38,014 nucleotides of DNA, taken from NCBI GenBank assembly GCA_018261655.1, contig JAGTSG010000010.1:1-38014 (forward strand), in the 5' to 3' direction. Under the pieces are notes generated by a model that was not told the DNA's origin, ran no database searches, and was given only the letters and a program-made list of their open reading frames with translations. Below are positions 8,479-17,235 of the stretch, piece by piece (the first letter of the stretch is position 1; every line of letters starts with the position of its first letter). The stretch comes from Pseudomonadota bacterium. GTDB taxonomy: Bacteria; Pseudomonadota; Gammaproteobacteria; Steroidobacterales; Steroidobacteraceae. The translations under genes and the position numbers were made by a program.

Positions 8479-11187
8479 TCAGGCCGCGGCGACGCGGCGG
8501 TCGAGTGCACGCGTCAGCGTCTCCGCCAGGCGTTCCTGCCGCCTTGGGTCGAGCGGCCGGCCGCCGTCGTCGGTGACGTAGAAGACGTCCTCGGCGCGCT
8601 CGCCGACGGTCATGATCTTGGCGCCGTGCAGGTCCACGCCCTCGTCCCACAGCACCTTGCCGATCTCCGACAGCAGGCCCGGGCGGTCGGCGGCGACCAG
8701 GTCGAGGATGGTCCAGCGGCGCGCCTCGTCGTCGCTGAAGGCGACGTGCGTCGCGGTGCTGAACATGCGCACCTGGCGCGGCGCACGCCGCGTCACGGTC
8801 AGGGTCGGCGCCTCGCGCTCGGCCACGACGCGCCTGAGCGTCGCCTCGATGTGGGCCAGCCGGTCCGGGTCATTGATCGGCCGGCCGTCTTCCTCGAGGA
8901 CATAGTAGGTGTCGAGGCTTGCGCCGTCCTGGGTCGGCGTGATGCGGGCGTCCACGATGTTGAGCCCGACCTGGTCGAGGGCGGCGGTGGCGCGGGCGAA
9001 GCTGTGGCGACGACGATAGGTGTACACGAGGATCGCCGTGGCGCCGCCGCGCGCCGGGTCCGCGGCGCTGGCCACCAGGGGGCTGCGGTCCTCTACGTCG
9101 CGGGCGGCGAGCAGGGCCGTGTGCCAGGCGACCTCCTGCGGGTCGTGGCGCAGGAAGTAGGCTTCGGTCAGCTGCGACCAGACGCGCTCGACGTCCTCCA
9201 CGGCGACCCGCGCCGCGGCCAGCAGCTCGCGCGCCTGCGACTGGGTCGCGGCGATCAGCTCCTCCTGGTCGATCGGGGACTCGAGCCCGCGACGCAGCGC
9301 CTGCTTCACGCGCTCGTAGAAGTCCTCGAACAGGGAGGCTTTCCAGGAGTTCCACAGCTTCGGATTGGTGCCGCGCACGTCGGCGACGGTCAGCACGTAG
9401 AGATGGTCGAGGTGTGCCTGGTCGCCGACGTGACGGGCGAAGTCGTGGACCACCTGCGGGTCGCTGATGTCCTTCTTCTGCGCGGACACCGACAGCAGCA
9501 GGTGGTTGCGGACCAGCCAGGCGACGAGGCGCGCTTCGTAGCGCGACAGTCCCTGCTCGAGGCAGAAGGCCTCGGCGTCCACGGCGCCGAGTTCCGAGTG
9601 GTCGCCGCCGCGTCCCTTGGCGATGTCGTGGAACAGCGCCGCGAGGTAGGCAATCTCCGGCTTCGGCAGGCTGCGGAACAGCTGCGACAGCTTGGGAAAC
9701 TCGTGGTCGTAGCGTTCCAGCGCAAAGCGCCGCAGGTTGGACACGACGAACAGCGTGTGCGCGTCCACGGTGTAGGCGTGGAACAGGTCGTACTGCATGC
9801 GGCCGACGATGCGGCCGAAGGCGGGTATGTAGCGGCCGAGCACGCCGTAGAGGTTCATGCGCCGCAGCTCGTGGGTGACGCCGGCGGGCGCGCGCAGGAT
9901 CTCCATGAACAGGCGGTGGTTGCGCGGGTTCTGGCGGAACTCCTCGTCGATCAGCCACAGGTGGCGGGTCACCAGCCGGATGGTCTCGGCGCGCACGCCC
10001 CTCAGCTGCGGATTGTTCTGCAGCACCACGAACAGCTCGAGCAGCGCCGGGGGATGGCGGACGAAGACGTCCTTGGAGGTGACCTCGAGGTATTCCTCGC
10101 GCTCCTGGAAGCGGGGCGTGAGCGGCACCGGCGGCGCGTCGCCGGAGGACAGGATCGCCTCGCGGAAGTGCTGCAGCAGCAGCTCGTTGGTGAGGCTCAC
10201 GAACATCACCGTCCGGTAGTAGCGCTGCATGAACTGCTCGACCGCGAGCGTGAACGTCGCGTCCTCGTAGCCGAACTGGCGCGCCAGCCTGATCTGGTGG
10301 TCGAACAGCAGCCGGTCCTCGCGGCGGCCGGTGGTCACGTGCAGCGCGAAACGGACCTTCCACAGGTAGGCCTGCGCCGCCTTCAGCTGCACGAGCTCGC
10401 GCTGCGTCAGGAAGCCGTGTGCGGCAAGGTCGTCGAGCGTCTCGGCCCCGAAATGTCGCTTCGCCACCCAGCCGATGGACTGGATGTCGCGCAGTCCGCC
10501 GGGGCTCTGCTTGACGTTGGGCTCGAGGTTGTAGGCGGTGTCGAAGTAGCGGTGGTGGCGGTCGCGCTGTTCCTTGACCTTGGCCTCGAAGAAATCGCCG
10601 GAGGACCACATGCGGTCGGGGGCGATCGCGCGGCGCATGGCGTCGAACAGCGGCTCGGGCCCCTCGAGCAGGCGCGCCTCGATCAGCGTGGTGGCGATGC
10701 TGACGTCGGCCTGGGCCTCCCGGCGGCAGTCGTCCACCGTGCGCACGCTGTGCCCGACCTCGAGCCCGATGTCCCAGAGGAAGGTCAGGAAGTGCTCGAG
10801 CTGCGGCGTCCAGTCCTCCGCTTCGGTCTGCGGCAGCAGCAGCATGATGTCGATGTCGGAGCAGGGCAGCAGCTCGCCCCGCCCATAGCCGCCTACCGCG
10901 ACCAGGGCGAGGCGGCCGGCATGGGCGCCGACGTGGCGCTGCCACGCGTGCCGGAGCAGGGAATCGACGAGTTGCGCACGGTCGTGGACCAGTTCCTCGA
11001 CCGGCTCGTCGGCGAGGAAGCGCTGCTTGAGCGCCGCGTCGCCGTCGGCCAGCGCCGCGCGGAATGCCGACACGGGGTCGTGGGCGGCGTCGAGCAGGTG
11101 TCCGAGGCGGCCGAGGAACTCCCAGGGCGGCCGCGCCTGCTCGGGCTCGAACAGGTCCATTCCGTCGGGGGGCAGGTCGGCGCGCAT
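8479..11187 (-). CDS. glnD: Bifunctional uridylyltransferase/uridylyl-removing enzyme GlnD
   Basis: Nitrogen sensor that uridylylates PII proteins when glutamine is low and removes UMP when it is high. The 902 residues carry the full domain order: nucleotidyltransferase with G99-G100-Y101-G102-R103 and S110-D111-I-D113, the PII uridylyl-transferase middle region, an HD hydrolase domain with H520-D521 in ALFHDIAKGRGGDHSE, and two C-terminal ACT domains (the second near DRPGLLSEIGKVL) that bind glutamine. Length is close to the E. coli enzyme (890). ATG 11187 lacks a good Shine-Dalgarno; ATG 11160 is an alternative. It follows map by 24 bases and precedes dapC by seven. Confidence 0.96.
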   Translation of the reverse strand: MRADLPPDGMDLFEPEQARPPWEFLGRLGHLLDAAHDPVSAFRAALADGDAALKQRFLADEPVEELVHDRAQLVDSLLRHAWQRHVGAHAGRLALVAVGGYGRGELLPCSDIDIMLLLPQTEAEDWTPQLEHFLTFLWDIGLEVGHSVRTVDDCRREAQADVSIATTLIEARLLEGPEPLFDAMRRAIAPDRMWSSGDFFEAKVKEQRDRHHRYFDTAYNLEPNVKQSPGGLRDIQSIGWVAKRHFGAETLDDLAAHGFLTQRELVQLKAAQAYLWKVRFALHVTTGRREDRLLFDHQIRLARQFGYEDATFTLAVEQFMQRYYRTVMFVSLTNELLLQHFREAILSSGDAPPVPLTPRFQEREEYLEVTSKDVFVRHPPALLELFVVLQNNPQLRGVRAETIRLVTRHLWLIDEEFRQNPRNHRLFMEILRAPAGVTHELRRMNLYGVLGRYIPAFGRIVGRMQYDLFHAYTVDAHTLFVVSNLRRFALERYDHEFPKLSQLFRSLPKPEIAYLAALFHDIAKGRGGDHSELGAVDAEAFCLEQGLSRYEARLVAWLVRNHLLLSVSAQKKDISDPQVVHDFARHVGDQAHLDHLYVLTVADVRGTNPKLWNSWKASLFEDFYERVKQALRRGLESPIDQEELIAATQSQARELLAAARVAVEDVERVWSQLTEAYFLRHDPQEVAWHTALLAARDVEDRSPLVASAADPARGGATAILVYTYRRRHSFARATAALDQVGLNIVDARITPTQDGASLDTYYVLEEDGRPINDPDRLAHIEATLRRVVAEREAPTLTVTRRAPRQVRMFSTATHVAFSDDEARRWTILDLVAADRPGLLSEIGKVLWDEGVDLHGAKIMTVGERAEDVFYVTDDGGRPLDPRRQERLAETLTRALDRRVAAA

Positions 11188-11211
11188 GTCAGGCGGCCCG
11201 CGTTGCGGGGC

Positions 11212-12009
11212 TCAAGGCGCTGCTGCCGCGTCGCCGCGGTCCGCGGCGCCGAGCGTCAGCACCTCCACCCCGTCGGCCGTGACCAGGACGGTGTGCTCCC
11301 ATTGCGCGGACGGTGAATGGTCCTTGGTCACCACCGTCCAGCCGTCGGGCAGGACCTTCACGTGGCGCCGCCCGGCGTTGACCATGGGCTCGATGGTGAA
11401 GGTCATGCCGGCCTCGAGGACCATGCCGGTGCCCGGCTCGCCGTAGTGCAGGACCTGCGGGTCCTCGTGGAATCCCCGGCCGATGCCGTGGCCGCAGAAT
11501 TCGCGGACGATGGAGTAGCCGTGGCCTTCCGCGTAGCGCTGGATGGCGTGGCCGATGTCGCCGAGGCGGGTGCCCGGGCGAACGATCCGGATGCCCTCCC
11601 ACATGGACTCGAAGGCGACCCGGCACAGGCGCTCGGCCTGCACCGACACCTTGCCCACGAGGAACATCCGGCTGGAATCGCCGTGGAATCCGTCCTTGAT
11701 GACGGTCACGTCCACGTTGACGATGTCGCCGGCCTTGAGGCGCTTGTCGCCGGGGATGCCGTGGCACACCACGTGGTTGATCGAGGTACAGATCGACTTC
11801 GGGAAGCCCTTGTAGTCCAGCGGGGCCGGGATGGCGTTCTGGTGGCCGACGATGTACTCGTGGCAGATCCGGTCGAGTTCACCGGTGGTGATGCCCGGCT
11901 GGACGTGGGGCCCGATCATGTCGAGGACGTCGGCGGTCAGGCGGCCGGCCTGGCGCATGAGCGCCTGTTCCTCGGTCGTCTTGATGCTTACGCGGGACTC
12001 TCGGGCCAT
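11212..12009 (-). CDS. map: Methionine aminopeptidase type I
   Basis: Removes the initiator methionine from nascent proteins. The 265-residue product matches E. coli Map (264) and has all five metal ligands: D100 and D111 (VNVDVTVIKDGFHGD), H174 (CGHGIGR), E207 (FTIEPMV) and E238 (QWEHTVLV). H82-H83 region CHGIPG supplies the substrate-site histidine. Start is uncertain: ATG 12009 fits the family N-terminus, while GTG 12015 has AGGAG ten bases upstream. It is divergent from rpsB, the common proteobacterial arrangement, and begins the map-glnD-dapC-dapD unit. The gap to rpsB contains a large palindrome (12050-12101) in its upstream region. Confidence 0.96.
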   Translation of the reverse strand: MARESRVSIKTTEEQALMRQAGRLTADVLDMIGPHVQPGITTGELDRICHEYIVGHQNAIPAPLDYKGFPKSICTSINHVVCHGIPGDKRLKAGDIVNVDVTVIKDGFHGDSSRMFLVGKVSVQAERLCRVAFESMWEGIRIVRPGTRLGDIGHAIQRYAEGHGYSIVREFCGHGIGRGFHEDPQVLHYGEPGTGMVLEAGMTFTIEPMVNAGRRHVKVLPDGWTVVTKDHSPSAQWEHTVLVTADGVEVLTLGAADRGDAAAAP

Positions 12010-12049
12010 CAGCACGGGTGGGGGGCTCCTGGGGTGGGGGCGGGAGGAC

Positions 12050-12104
12050 GGGTCAGGCCCCACTCTGTCCCGTGAAATGGGGACAGAGTGGGGCCTGACC
12101 CCTC
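12050..12104. repeat. REP/BIME-like element with perfect 22-bp stem upstream of map and rpsB
   Basis: Bases 12050-12071 and 12080-12101 are perfectly complementary over 22 bp around an eight-base loop. Each arm contains a GGTCAGGCCCC core followed by ACTCTGTCCC, and the right end continues to CCTCC. The same arm design recurs at 14197-14255 and 31463-31519. It lies between divergent genes, so it is not needed as a terminator. Confidence 0.8.
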
Positions 12105-12119
12105 CTGAGGCTTAACACG

Positions 12120-12148
12120 TTGTTTCGGCTCGCCAAGGATGGTATAAA
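12120..12148 (+). promoter_or_regulatory. Sigma-70 promoter of rpsB-tsf
   Basis: A TTGTTT -35 box (12120-12125) and TATAAA -10 box (12143-12148) are spaced by exactly 17 bases. They are followed by a G+C-rich discriminator (GCGCGGCG), typical of growth-rate- and ppGpp-controlled ribosomal promoters. The expected start is near 12155. Confidence 0.75.
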
Positions 12149-12154
12149 GCGCGG

Positions 12155-12268
12155 CGTTTTTTCTCAACCAAATCCACACGCGTTTCGTCACGTGCGGCGG
12201 GGTGCCGGGCCCAGGTCCGGTTGCCGCATGCGGAGGCGCGGAGGGCTAACCCTACAAGGAGTTTTCTC
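12155..12268 (+). promoter_or_regulatory. rpsB 5' leader, possible S2 autoregulatory RNA
   Basis: About 114 untranslated bases precede rpsB. They begin with an A/T-rich stretch, then a G+C-rich segment (about 12186-12245) able to fold, and end with a strong AAGGAG seven bases before the ATG. In enterobacteria the rpsB leader is a conserved target of repression by protein S2. Equivalence here is inferred from position and size; I did not fold or align it. Confidence 0.4.
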
Positions 12269-13237
12269 ATGGCCAGCGTGTCCATGCGGCAGATGCTGGA
12301 AGCGGGTGTCCATTTCGGCCACCAGACCCGCTTCTGGAACCCGAAGATGGCCCCGTTCATCTTCGGCGAACGCAACAAGATCCACATCATCAACCTCGAG
12401 AAGTCGCTTCCCCTGTACAACCAGGCGGCGGACTTCATCAAGAACGTCGTGGGCGACGGCGGCAAGGTGCTGTTCGTCGGCACCAAGCGCAGCGCGCGCG
12501 ACGCCATCCAGGCCGAGGCCACCCGCTGCGGCATGCCCTACGTGAACCAGCGCTGGCTGGGCGGCATGCTCACCAACTTCAAGACCATCCGGCAGTCGAT
12601 CAAGCGGCTGCAGGAGATCGAGGAGCTGCGCGACAGCGGCGCCCTCGACCGGCGCAGCAAGAAGGAGGCGCAGACGATGCGCCGCGAGCTGGACAAGCTG
12701 CTGCGCAGCCTCGGCGGTATCAAGGAGATGACCGGCCTGCCCGACGCGCTGTTCGTCGTGGACGTGGGCCACGAGCAGATCGCGATCCACGAGGCGAGGA
12801 AGCTCGGCATCCCGGTCGTCGCGATCGTGGACACCAACTGCTCGCCCGAGGGCGTGGACTACATGATCCCGGGCAACGACGACGCCATGAAGGCGATCCT
12901 GCTCTACGCGGCCGGTATCGCCGACGCGATCATCGAGGGCAAGGCCGCGGTGCCGCAGGTGCCGGCCGGCGAGGACGAGTTCGTCGAGCTCGACGAGGAA
13001 GGCAACGTGCGTCGCAAGGCGGGTCCCGGCAGGCCGGCGCCGCGCCGCGCTGCCACGGCACGCCGCAAGCCGGCCCGTCCGGCCCGCAAGCCGGCCGCGC
13101 CGGAGGTCGAGGCGGCCGATCCCGTGGCCGATGCGGACGTCGAGGCACCGGCCGACATCGAGGCCGTGGACGACGTGGCGGCGAAGGCCGACAAGCCGGC
13201 GAAGCGCCGCGGGCGCACCGGCGACGACGCTGAATAA
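12269..13237 (+). CDS. rpsB: 30S ribosomal protein S2 with long charged C-terminal tail
   Basis: Component of the small ribosomal subunit. Residues 1 to about 240 are a standard S2 ([22 protein letters not shown] at the start in conserved form, [13 protein letters not shown] at 92-104, [13 protein letters not shown] and IPGNDDA at 187-206). E. coli S2 has 241 residues; this one has 322. The extra part is first basic and Pro/Ala-rich (about 248-278, repeated [12 protein letters not shown]), then acidic (279-305), then ends [11 protein letters not shown]. The ATG at 12269 has AAGGAG seven bases upstream. Only nine bases separate it from tsf, so the usual rpsB-tsf operon is intact. Confidence 0.98.
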   Translation: MASVSMRQMLEAGVHFGHQTRFWNPKMAPFIFGERNKIHIINLEKSLPLYNQAADFIKNVVGDGGKVLFVGTKRSARDAIQAEATRCGMPYVNQRWLGGMLTNFKTIRQSIKRLQEIEELRDSGALDRRSKKEAQTMRRELDKLLRSLGGIKEMTGLPDALFVVDVGHEQIAIHEARKLGIPVVAIVDTNCSPEGVDYMIPGNDDAMKAILLYAAGIADAIIEGKAAVPQVPAGEDEFVELDEEGNVRRKAGPGRPAPRRAATARRKPARPARKPAAPEVEAADPVADADVEAPADIEAVDDVAAKADKPAKRRGRTGDDAE

Positions 13238-13246
13238 GGTGACGGC

Positions 13247-14137
13247 ATGATGATCACGGCAGACGCGGTGAAGACCCTGCGCGAACGAACCGGCGCGGGG
13301 ATGATGGAATGCAAGAAGGCGCTCATCGAGACGCACGGCGACCTCGACGCCGCCGCCGAGCTGCTGCGCAAGTCGGGCCTGGCCAAGGCCGACAAGAAGG
13401 CCGGCCGCATCGCGGCCGAGGGCACGATCGCGACGGCGGTCGCCGCCGACGGCCGTTCGGCGGTCCTGGTCGAGGTCAACAGCGAGACGGACTTCGTGGC
13501 CCGCCAGGGCGAGTTCCAGGGTTTTGCCGCCGCCGTGGCCCGGGCCGCGCTCGCCGCGGGCACCGACAGCCTCGAGGCGCTGCTCGCCCTGCCCCTCGAG
13601 GGCGGAGCGACGGTCGAGGACACGCGCCGCAGCCTGATCTCGCGCATCGGCGAGAACATCTCGGTGCGTCGCGTCGGGCGCCTTTCGGCCCCGACCCGGA
13701 TCGGCAGCTACGTCCACGGCGGCCGCATCGGCGTGCTGGTCGGCATCGAGGGCGGCAACGAGACGGTTGCCCACGACCTGGCGATGCACGTCGCCGCGTC
13801 CAACCCGCAGTACGCCACGGCGGACGACGTGCCGGCGGAGCAGGTCGAGAAGGAGCGCGAGATCCTTTCGGCCCAGGCCATGCAGGAAGGCAAGCCGGCC
13901 GAGATCGTCGCCAGGATGGTCGAGGGCCGCATCCGCAAGTACCTGGCGGAGATCTGCCTGGTCGGGCAGCCCTTCGTGAAGGACCCGGACGTGACCGTCG
14001 ACAAGCTGCTGAAGGGCGCCGGCGCGAAGGTGAGCGGATTCCTGCGCTTCGAGGTCGGCGAGGGCCTCGAGAAGAGGCAGGAGAATTTCGCTGACGAGGT
14101 GGCGGCGCAGGTCAAGGCGGCCCAGGCCCGGACCTGA
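13247..14137 (+). CDS. tsf: Elongation factor Ts
   Basis: Guanine nucleotide exchange factor for EF-Tu. The 296-residue protein shows the N-terminal UBA-like domain ([19 protein letters not shown]), the invariant TDFVAR motif (about residues 80-85) that contacts EF-Tu, and the second signature [23 protein letters not shown] in conserved form. Length is close to the E. coli factor (283). AAGGTG precedes ATG 13247 by five bases; the adjacent ATG 13250 is an alternative. A strong intrinsic terminator 30 bases downstream ends the rpsB-tsf unit. Confidence 0.98.
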   Translation: MMITADAVKTLRERTGAGMMECKKALIETHGDLDAAAELLRKSGLAKADKKAGRIAAEGTIATAVAADGRSAVLVEVNSETDFVARQGEFQGFAAAVARAALAAGTDSLEALLALPLEGGATVEDTRRSLISRIGENISVRRVGRLSAPTRIGSYVHGGRIGVLVGIEGGNETVAHDLAMHVAASNPQYATADDVPAEQVEKEREILSAQAMQEGKPAEIVARMVEGRIRKYLAEICLVGQPFVKDPDVTVDKLLKGAGAKVSGFLRFEVGEGLEKRQENFADEVAAQVKAAQART

Positions 14138-14167
14138 GGCCCGGCCAGGTCCTCACGACCCTGCAAG

Positions 14168-14196
14168 GAACCCCGCCCCGGCGGGGTTCTTTTTTT
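14168..14196 (+). terminator. Intrinsic terminator of rpsB-tsf
   Basis: GAACCCCGC (14168-14176) pairs perfectly with GCGGGGTTC (14181-14189) across a four-base loop and is followed at once by seven T residues (14190-14196). It is the only textbook Rho-independent terminator in the window. Confidence 0.92.
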
Positions 14197-14255
14197 GGAG
14201 GGGTCAGACCCCACTCGGTCGCCGCAGCGGGGTCAGAGCGGGGTCTGACCCCTCC
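14197..14255. repeat. BIME-like inverted pair of REP-like elements between tsf and pyrH
   Basis: The left copy (14197-14212) is GGAGGGGTCAGACCCC and the right copy (14240-14255) is GGGGTCTGACCCCTCC, its exact inverse complement. Including flanks, 14197-14216 pairs with 14236-14255 with one mismatch. Each copy is itself a palindrome. The element starts directly after the terminator T-tract and ends 11 bases before the pyrH -10 box. GGAG heads at both outer ends resemble the tetranucleotide heads of REPs linked to RAYT transposases. Confidence 0.85.
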
Positions 14256-14272
14256 GTGCTCTCCTATATAAT
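14245..14272 (+). promoter_or_regulatory. Promoter of pyrH with -35 inside the repeat
   Basis: A perfect TATAAT -10 box lies at 14267-14272. The best -35 candidate is CTGACC at 14245-14250 (four of six consensus bases, 16-base spacer), which belongs to the right palindrome of the BIME-like element. The expected start near 14279 gives a leader of about 20 bases. Confidence 0.65.
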
Positions 14273-14299
14273 CTCGCGGCTACACAGACAGGGGGCAGG

Positions 14300-15064
14300 A
14301 TGTCCGAGCAACCCGGCCGGCCGCTCAAGCGGATACTCCTCAAGCTGAGCGGCGAGGCGCTTCTCGGCGAGGAAGACTACGGCGTCGACCCGGCCGTGCT
14401 GCGGCGCATCGGCGGCGAGATCAAGGACGTGATGAGCCGCGGCATCGAGGTCGCGGTCGTCGTCGGCGGCGGCAACCTGTTCCGCGGCGCGGGCCTGGCC
14501 CGGGCCGGCATGGACCGCGTGACCGCGGACCACATGGGCATGCTGGCCACCATCATGAACGCGCTGGCCTTCCAGGACGCGCTCGAGCAGCTCGGCCAGG
14601 ACACGCGGGTGATGTCGGCGCTTCGCTGCCAGCAGGTCTGCGAGGACTATATCCGGCGCCGGGCGATCCGCCATCTCGAGAAGGGCCGCTGCGTCATCAT
14701 GGCGGCGGGGACCGGCAATCCCTTCTTCACGACCGACACGGCCGCCTCGCTCCGGGCCATCGAGATCGAGGCCGACCTGCTGCTCAAGGCGACCAAGGTC
14801 AACGGCGTCTACACCGACGATCCGGTCAGGAACCCGAAGGCCCGGCGCTACACGCGCCTGACCTACGACCAGGTGCTGACCGACCGCCTCGGCGTGATGG
14901 ATGCGACCGCCATCGTGATGTGCCGCGACAACGGCGTGCCGTTGCGCGTCTTCAACCTGTTCAATGCCGGCGACCTGATCCGCATCGTGGATGGCGAGGA
15001 GGTCGGGACGCTGGTGGCCGAAGGGGTCCAGGGCGCCATGACGGCGACCCTGTCCGGGGAGTGA
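14300..15064 (+). CDS. pyrH: UMP kinase
   Basis: Phosphorylates UMP to UDP in pyrimidine nucleotide synthesis; bacterial PyrH is an amino-acid-kinase-fold hexamer controlled by GTP and UTP. The 254-residue product has [12 protein letters not shown] at the N-terminus, the GGGNLFRG nucleotide/UMP loop, the [15 protein letters not shown] region, [15 protein letters not shown] at the UMP site and [10 protein letters not shown] near the ATP site. Start ATG 14300 follows a purine-rich AGGGGGCAGG. It begins the long plus-strand gene run and is five bases from frr, the common pyrH-frr pair. Confidence 0.98.
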   Translation: MSEQPGRPLKRILLKLSGEALLGEEDYGVDPAVLRRIGGEIKDVMSRGIEVAVVVGGGNLFRGAGLARAGMDRVTADHMGMLATIMNALAFQDALEQLGQDTRVMSALRCQQVCEDYIRRRAIRHLEKGRCVIMAAGTGNPFFTTDTAASLRAIEIEADLLLKATKVNGVYTDDPVRNPKARRYTRLTYDQVLTDRLGVMDATAIVMCRDNGVPLRVFNLFNAGDLIRIVDGEEVGTLVAEGVQGAMTATLSGE

Positions 15065-15069
15065 CAGAG

Positions 15070-15627
15070 ATGTTCGAAGACATCAAGAAAGACGCCAACG
15101 ACCGCATGAGCAAGTGCATCCTCAGCCTGCGCGAGCATTTCAAGCGCATGCGCACCGGCCGCGCGAACACCGGCCTGCTGGAGGGCATCCGCGTCGAGTA
15201 CTACGGCGCCGAGATGCCGCTCAACCAGGTGGCGAACGTGACCGTGGAGGACTCCCGCACGCTGGCGATCACGCCCTGGGACAAGGGCATGGTCCCGGTG
15301 ATCGAGAAGGCCATCCTCAAGTCGGACCTCGGCCTGACGCCCAATACGGCCGGGACCGTCATCCGCCTGCCGCTGCCGGCCATGACCGAGGAGCGGCGCA
15401 AGGAGCTGACCAAGGTCGCCCGCCACGAGGCGGAGAACGCCCGCGTCGCGGTGCGCGCGGTCCGCCGCGACCTGATGACGGAACTCAAGGAGATGCTGAA
15501 GGAGAAGCTGCTCTCCGAGGACGATGACCGCCGCGCGCAGGAGGAGGTCCAGAAGCTCACCGATCACTACGTCGCCGAGGTCGACTCCGTCCTGGCCGAG
15601 AAGGAAAAGGAGCTGCTGCAGGTCTGA
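15070..15627 (+). CDS. frr: Ribosome recycling factor
   Basis: With EF-G it splits post-termination ribosomes. The 185 residues are exactly the family length. Conserved segments are the long helical hairpin arms (MSKCILSLREHF and the C-terminal DHYVAEVDSVLAEKEKELL), RTGRANTGLLEGI, and the domain II region PLNQVANVTVEDSRTL. ATG 15070 follows the pyrH stop by five bases; a short GAGA serves as the likely weak ribosome site, consistent with coupling to pyrH. Confidence 0.98.
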   Translation: MFEDIKKDANDRMSKCILSLREHFKRMRTGRANTGLLEGIRVEYYGAEMPLNQVANVTVEDSRTLAITPWDKGMVPVIEKAILKSDLGLTPNTAGTVIRLPLPAMTEERRKELTKVARHEAENARVAVRAVRRDLMTELKEMLKEKLLSEDDDRRAQEEVQKLTDHYVAEVDSVLAEKEKELLQV

Positions 15628-15679
15628 GGGCCTGCAGCGCCGGCACGGCGGGCGACCGCCGGCGCCGGTGCGTCACGCG

Positions 15680-16435
15680 ATGAGCGCGAACCCGCCCGAT
15701 CCGCAGCCGACGCCGGACCTGCCGCGACATGTCGCCGTCGTCATGGACGGCAACGGGCGCTGGGCGGAGCGCCGCGGGCTGCCGCGCACCGCCGGTCACC
15801 GCGCCGGGATGAAGGCCGCGCGGGCGGCCGTCGAGCATTCCATCCGCAGGGGCGTCGGGGCGCTCACGCTCTTCGCGTTCTCCTCCGAGAACTGGTCGCG
15901 GCCGGCCGAGGAAGTCGGCGTCCTGATGCAGCTGTTCGTGGAGGGCCTGCAGCGGGAGGTCCGCCAGCTCGTGGACAATGGTGTACGACTGCGGTTCATC
16001 GGCGACCGTGCCGCGCTGTCGGCCCGCCTGCGTGAGAGCATGCGGTCGGCGGAGGAGCTGACGGCCGGCAACGATCGCCTCGAGCTGTTCATCGCCGCGT
16101 CCTACGGCGGGCGCTGGGACATCGTCCAGGCGGCGCGCAGCCTCGCCGCCGACGCTCGTGACGGCCGGCTCGACCCGGCCCTGATCGGCGATGCGGACTT
16201 CGCCGCGCGGCTGTCGCTCGGCGCCGCGCCCGACCCCGACCTGTTCATCCGCACGGGCGGCGAGTTCCGCATCAGCAACTTCCTGCTGTGGAACCTGGCC
16301 TACACGGAACTCTACTTCTGCGACACGCTCTGGCCTGACTTCGGTGCGGTCGACTATGACGCCGCCATCGCGCATTTCGCCGGGCGCGAGCGGCGCTACG
16401 GCAGGACCTCCGGCCAGGTCCGGAGCGGCGCCTGA
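15680..16435 (+). CDS. uppS: Undecaprenyl diphosphate synthase
   Basis: Cis-prenyltransferase that adds eight isopentenyl units to farnesyl diphosphate, making the C55 lipid carrier for peptidoglycan and O-antigen. The 251-residue product carries the catalytic D23 in [10 protein letters not shown], the GHRAGMKA motif, the hydrophobic-groove [11 protein letters not shown] segment and the C-terminal [22 protein letters not shown]-type substrate site (about residues 194-215). ATG 15680 is preferred; GTG 15668 is possible and neither has a clear Shine-Dalgarno. The stop overlaps the cdsA start by one base. Confidence 0.96.
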   Translation: MSANPPDPQPTPDLPRHVAVVMDGNGRWAERRGLPRTAGHRAGMKAARAAVEHSIRRGVGALTLFAFSSENWSRPAEEVGVLMQLFVEGLQREVRQLVDNGVRLRFIGDRAALSARLRESMRSAEELTAGNDRLELFIAASYGGRWDIVQAARSLAADARDGRLDPALIGDADFAARLSLGAAPDPDLFIRTGGEFRISNFLLWNLAYTELYFCDTLWPDFGAVDYDAAIAHFAGRERRYGRTSGQVRSGA

Positions 16436-17235
16436 TGCTGCTGACCCGCATCCTCACCGCCATCGTCCTGGTCGCCGTGCTCGCGATCGTGCTGCTGTGG
16501 CTGCCGTCCTCCCTCGCGGCCGGCGCGCTCGGGGTGCTGACGCTGGCCGGCGCGTGGGAGTGGGCTGCCTTTGCCGGGCTGACTCGGCCCCCCGAAAGGG
16601 TTGCCTACGTGGCGGCGTGCCTCGTGGTCATGAGCGTGCTGTGGGTCCTCGCCGGGTCGCCGGCTGGCTTCAACGCCGTGATGGGCGGGGCCCTCGCCTG
16701 GTGGTGCGTCGCCTTCCTGTGGGTCGTCCTGGCGCCGCGCCACGGCGCGCCGTGGCTCGCCGGGCTGGCCGGGATCCTCGCGCTGGCGCCGATGTGGGTG
16801 GCCATGACCCGGCTGTTCGACGTTGGCGAGACTGGCCACGAACTGGTGATCTTCGCGCTCGTGATCGCCTGGGCCGCCGACGTCGGCGCCTACTTCGTCG
16901 GACGCCGGTTCGGGCGCACCAGGCTGGCGCCCTGGGTCAGCCCCAACAAGACCTGGGAAGGCGCCCTGGGCGGCCTGGCGACCGGCTTCCTGGCGGGGCT
17001 CGCCGCGCAGGCGTGGTTCGGCTTCGCGGCGGGCGCGTTCCTGCCGCTGTGTGTCGCCGTGATCCTGGCCTCGATCGTCGGCGACCTGACCGAGAGCATG
17101 TTCAAGCGGCAGCGCGGCATCAAGGACAGCGGCCGGGTCCTGCCGGGCCACGGTGGCGTCCTCGACCGGATCGACAGCCTGACCGCCGCGGTGCCGGTCC
17201 TGACGCTCGGCCTGGCCTGGATCGGGGCGATCTGA
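16435..17235 (+). CDS. cdsA: Phosphatidate cytidylyltransferase CdsA
   Basis: Integral membrane enzyme that makes CDP-diacylglycerol from phosphatidate and CTP, the branch point for all phospholipids. The 266 residues form about seven or eight hydrophobic segments. The C-terminal half holds the family signature: [13 protein letters not shown], then [17 protein letters not shown] and [13 protein letters not shown], which bind metal and CTP. ATG 16435 shares its A with the uppS TGA (TGATG), and its own stop shares a base with the dxr start, so the three genes are tightly coupled. Confidence 0.97.
   Translation: MLLTRILTAIVLVAVLAIVLLWLPSSLAAGALGVLTLAGAWEWAAFAGLTRPPERVAYVAACLVVMSVLWVLAGSPAGFNAVMGGALAWWCVAFLWVVLAPRHGAPWLAGLAGILALAPMWVAMTRLFDVGETGHELVIFALVIAWAADVGAYFVGRRFGRTRLAPWVSPNKTWEGALGGLATGFLAGLAAQAWFGFAAGAFLPLCVAVILASIVGDLTESMFKRQRGIKDSGRVLPGHGGVLDRIDSLTAAVPVLTLGLAWIGAI

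Noticed and set aside
13020-13110. Repeated AAGCCGGCCC-type motif in rpsB as a tandem repeat element
   Set aside because: It is codon-level repetition in the Pro/Ala/Lys/Arg tail, imperfect and in frame, with no sign of an independent element.
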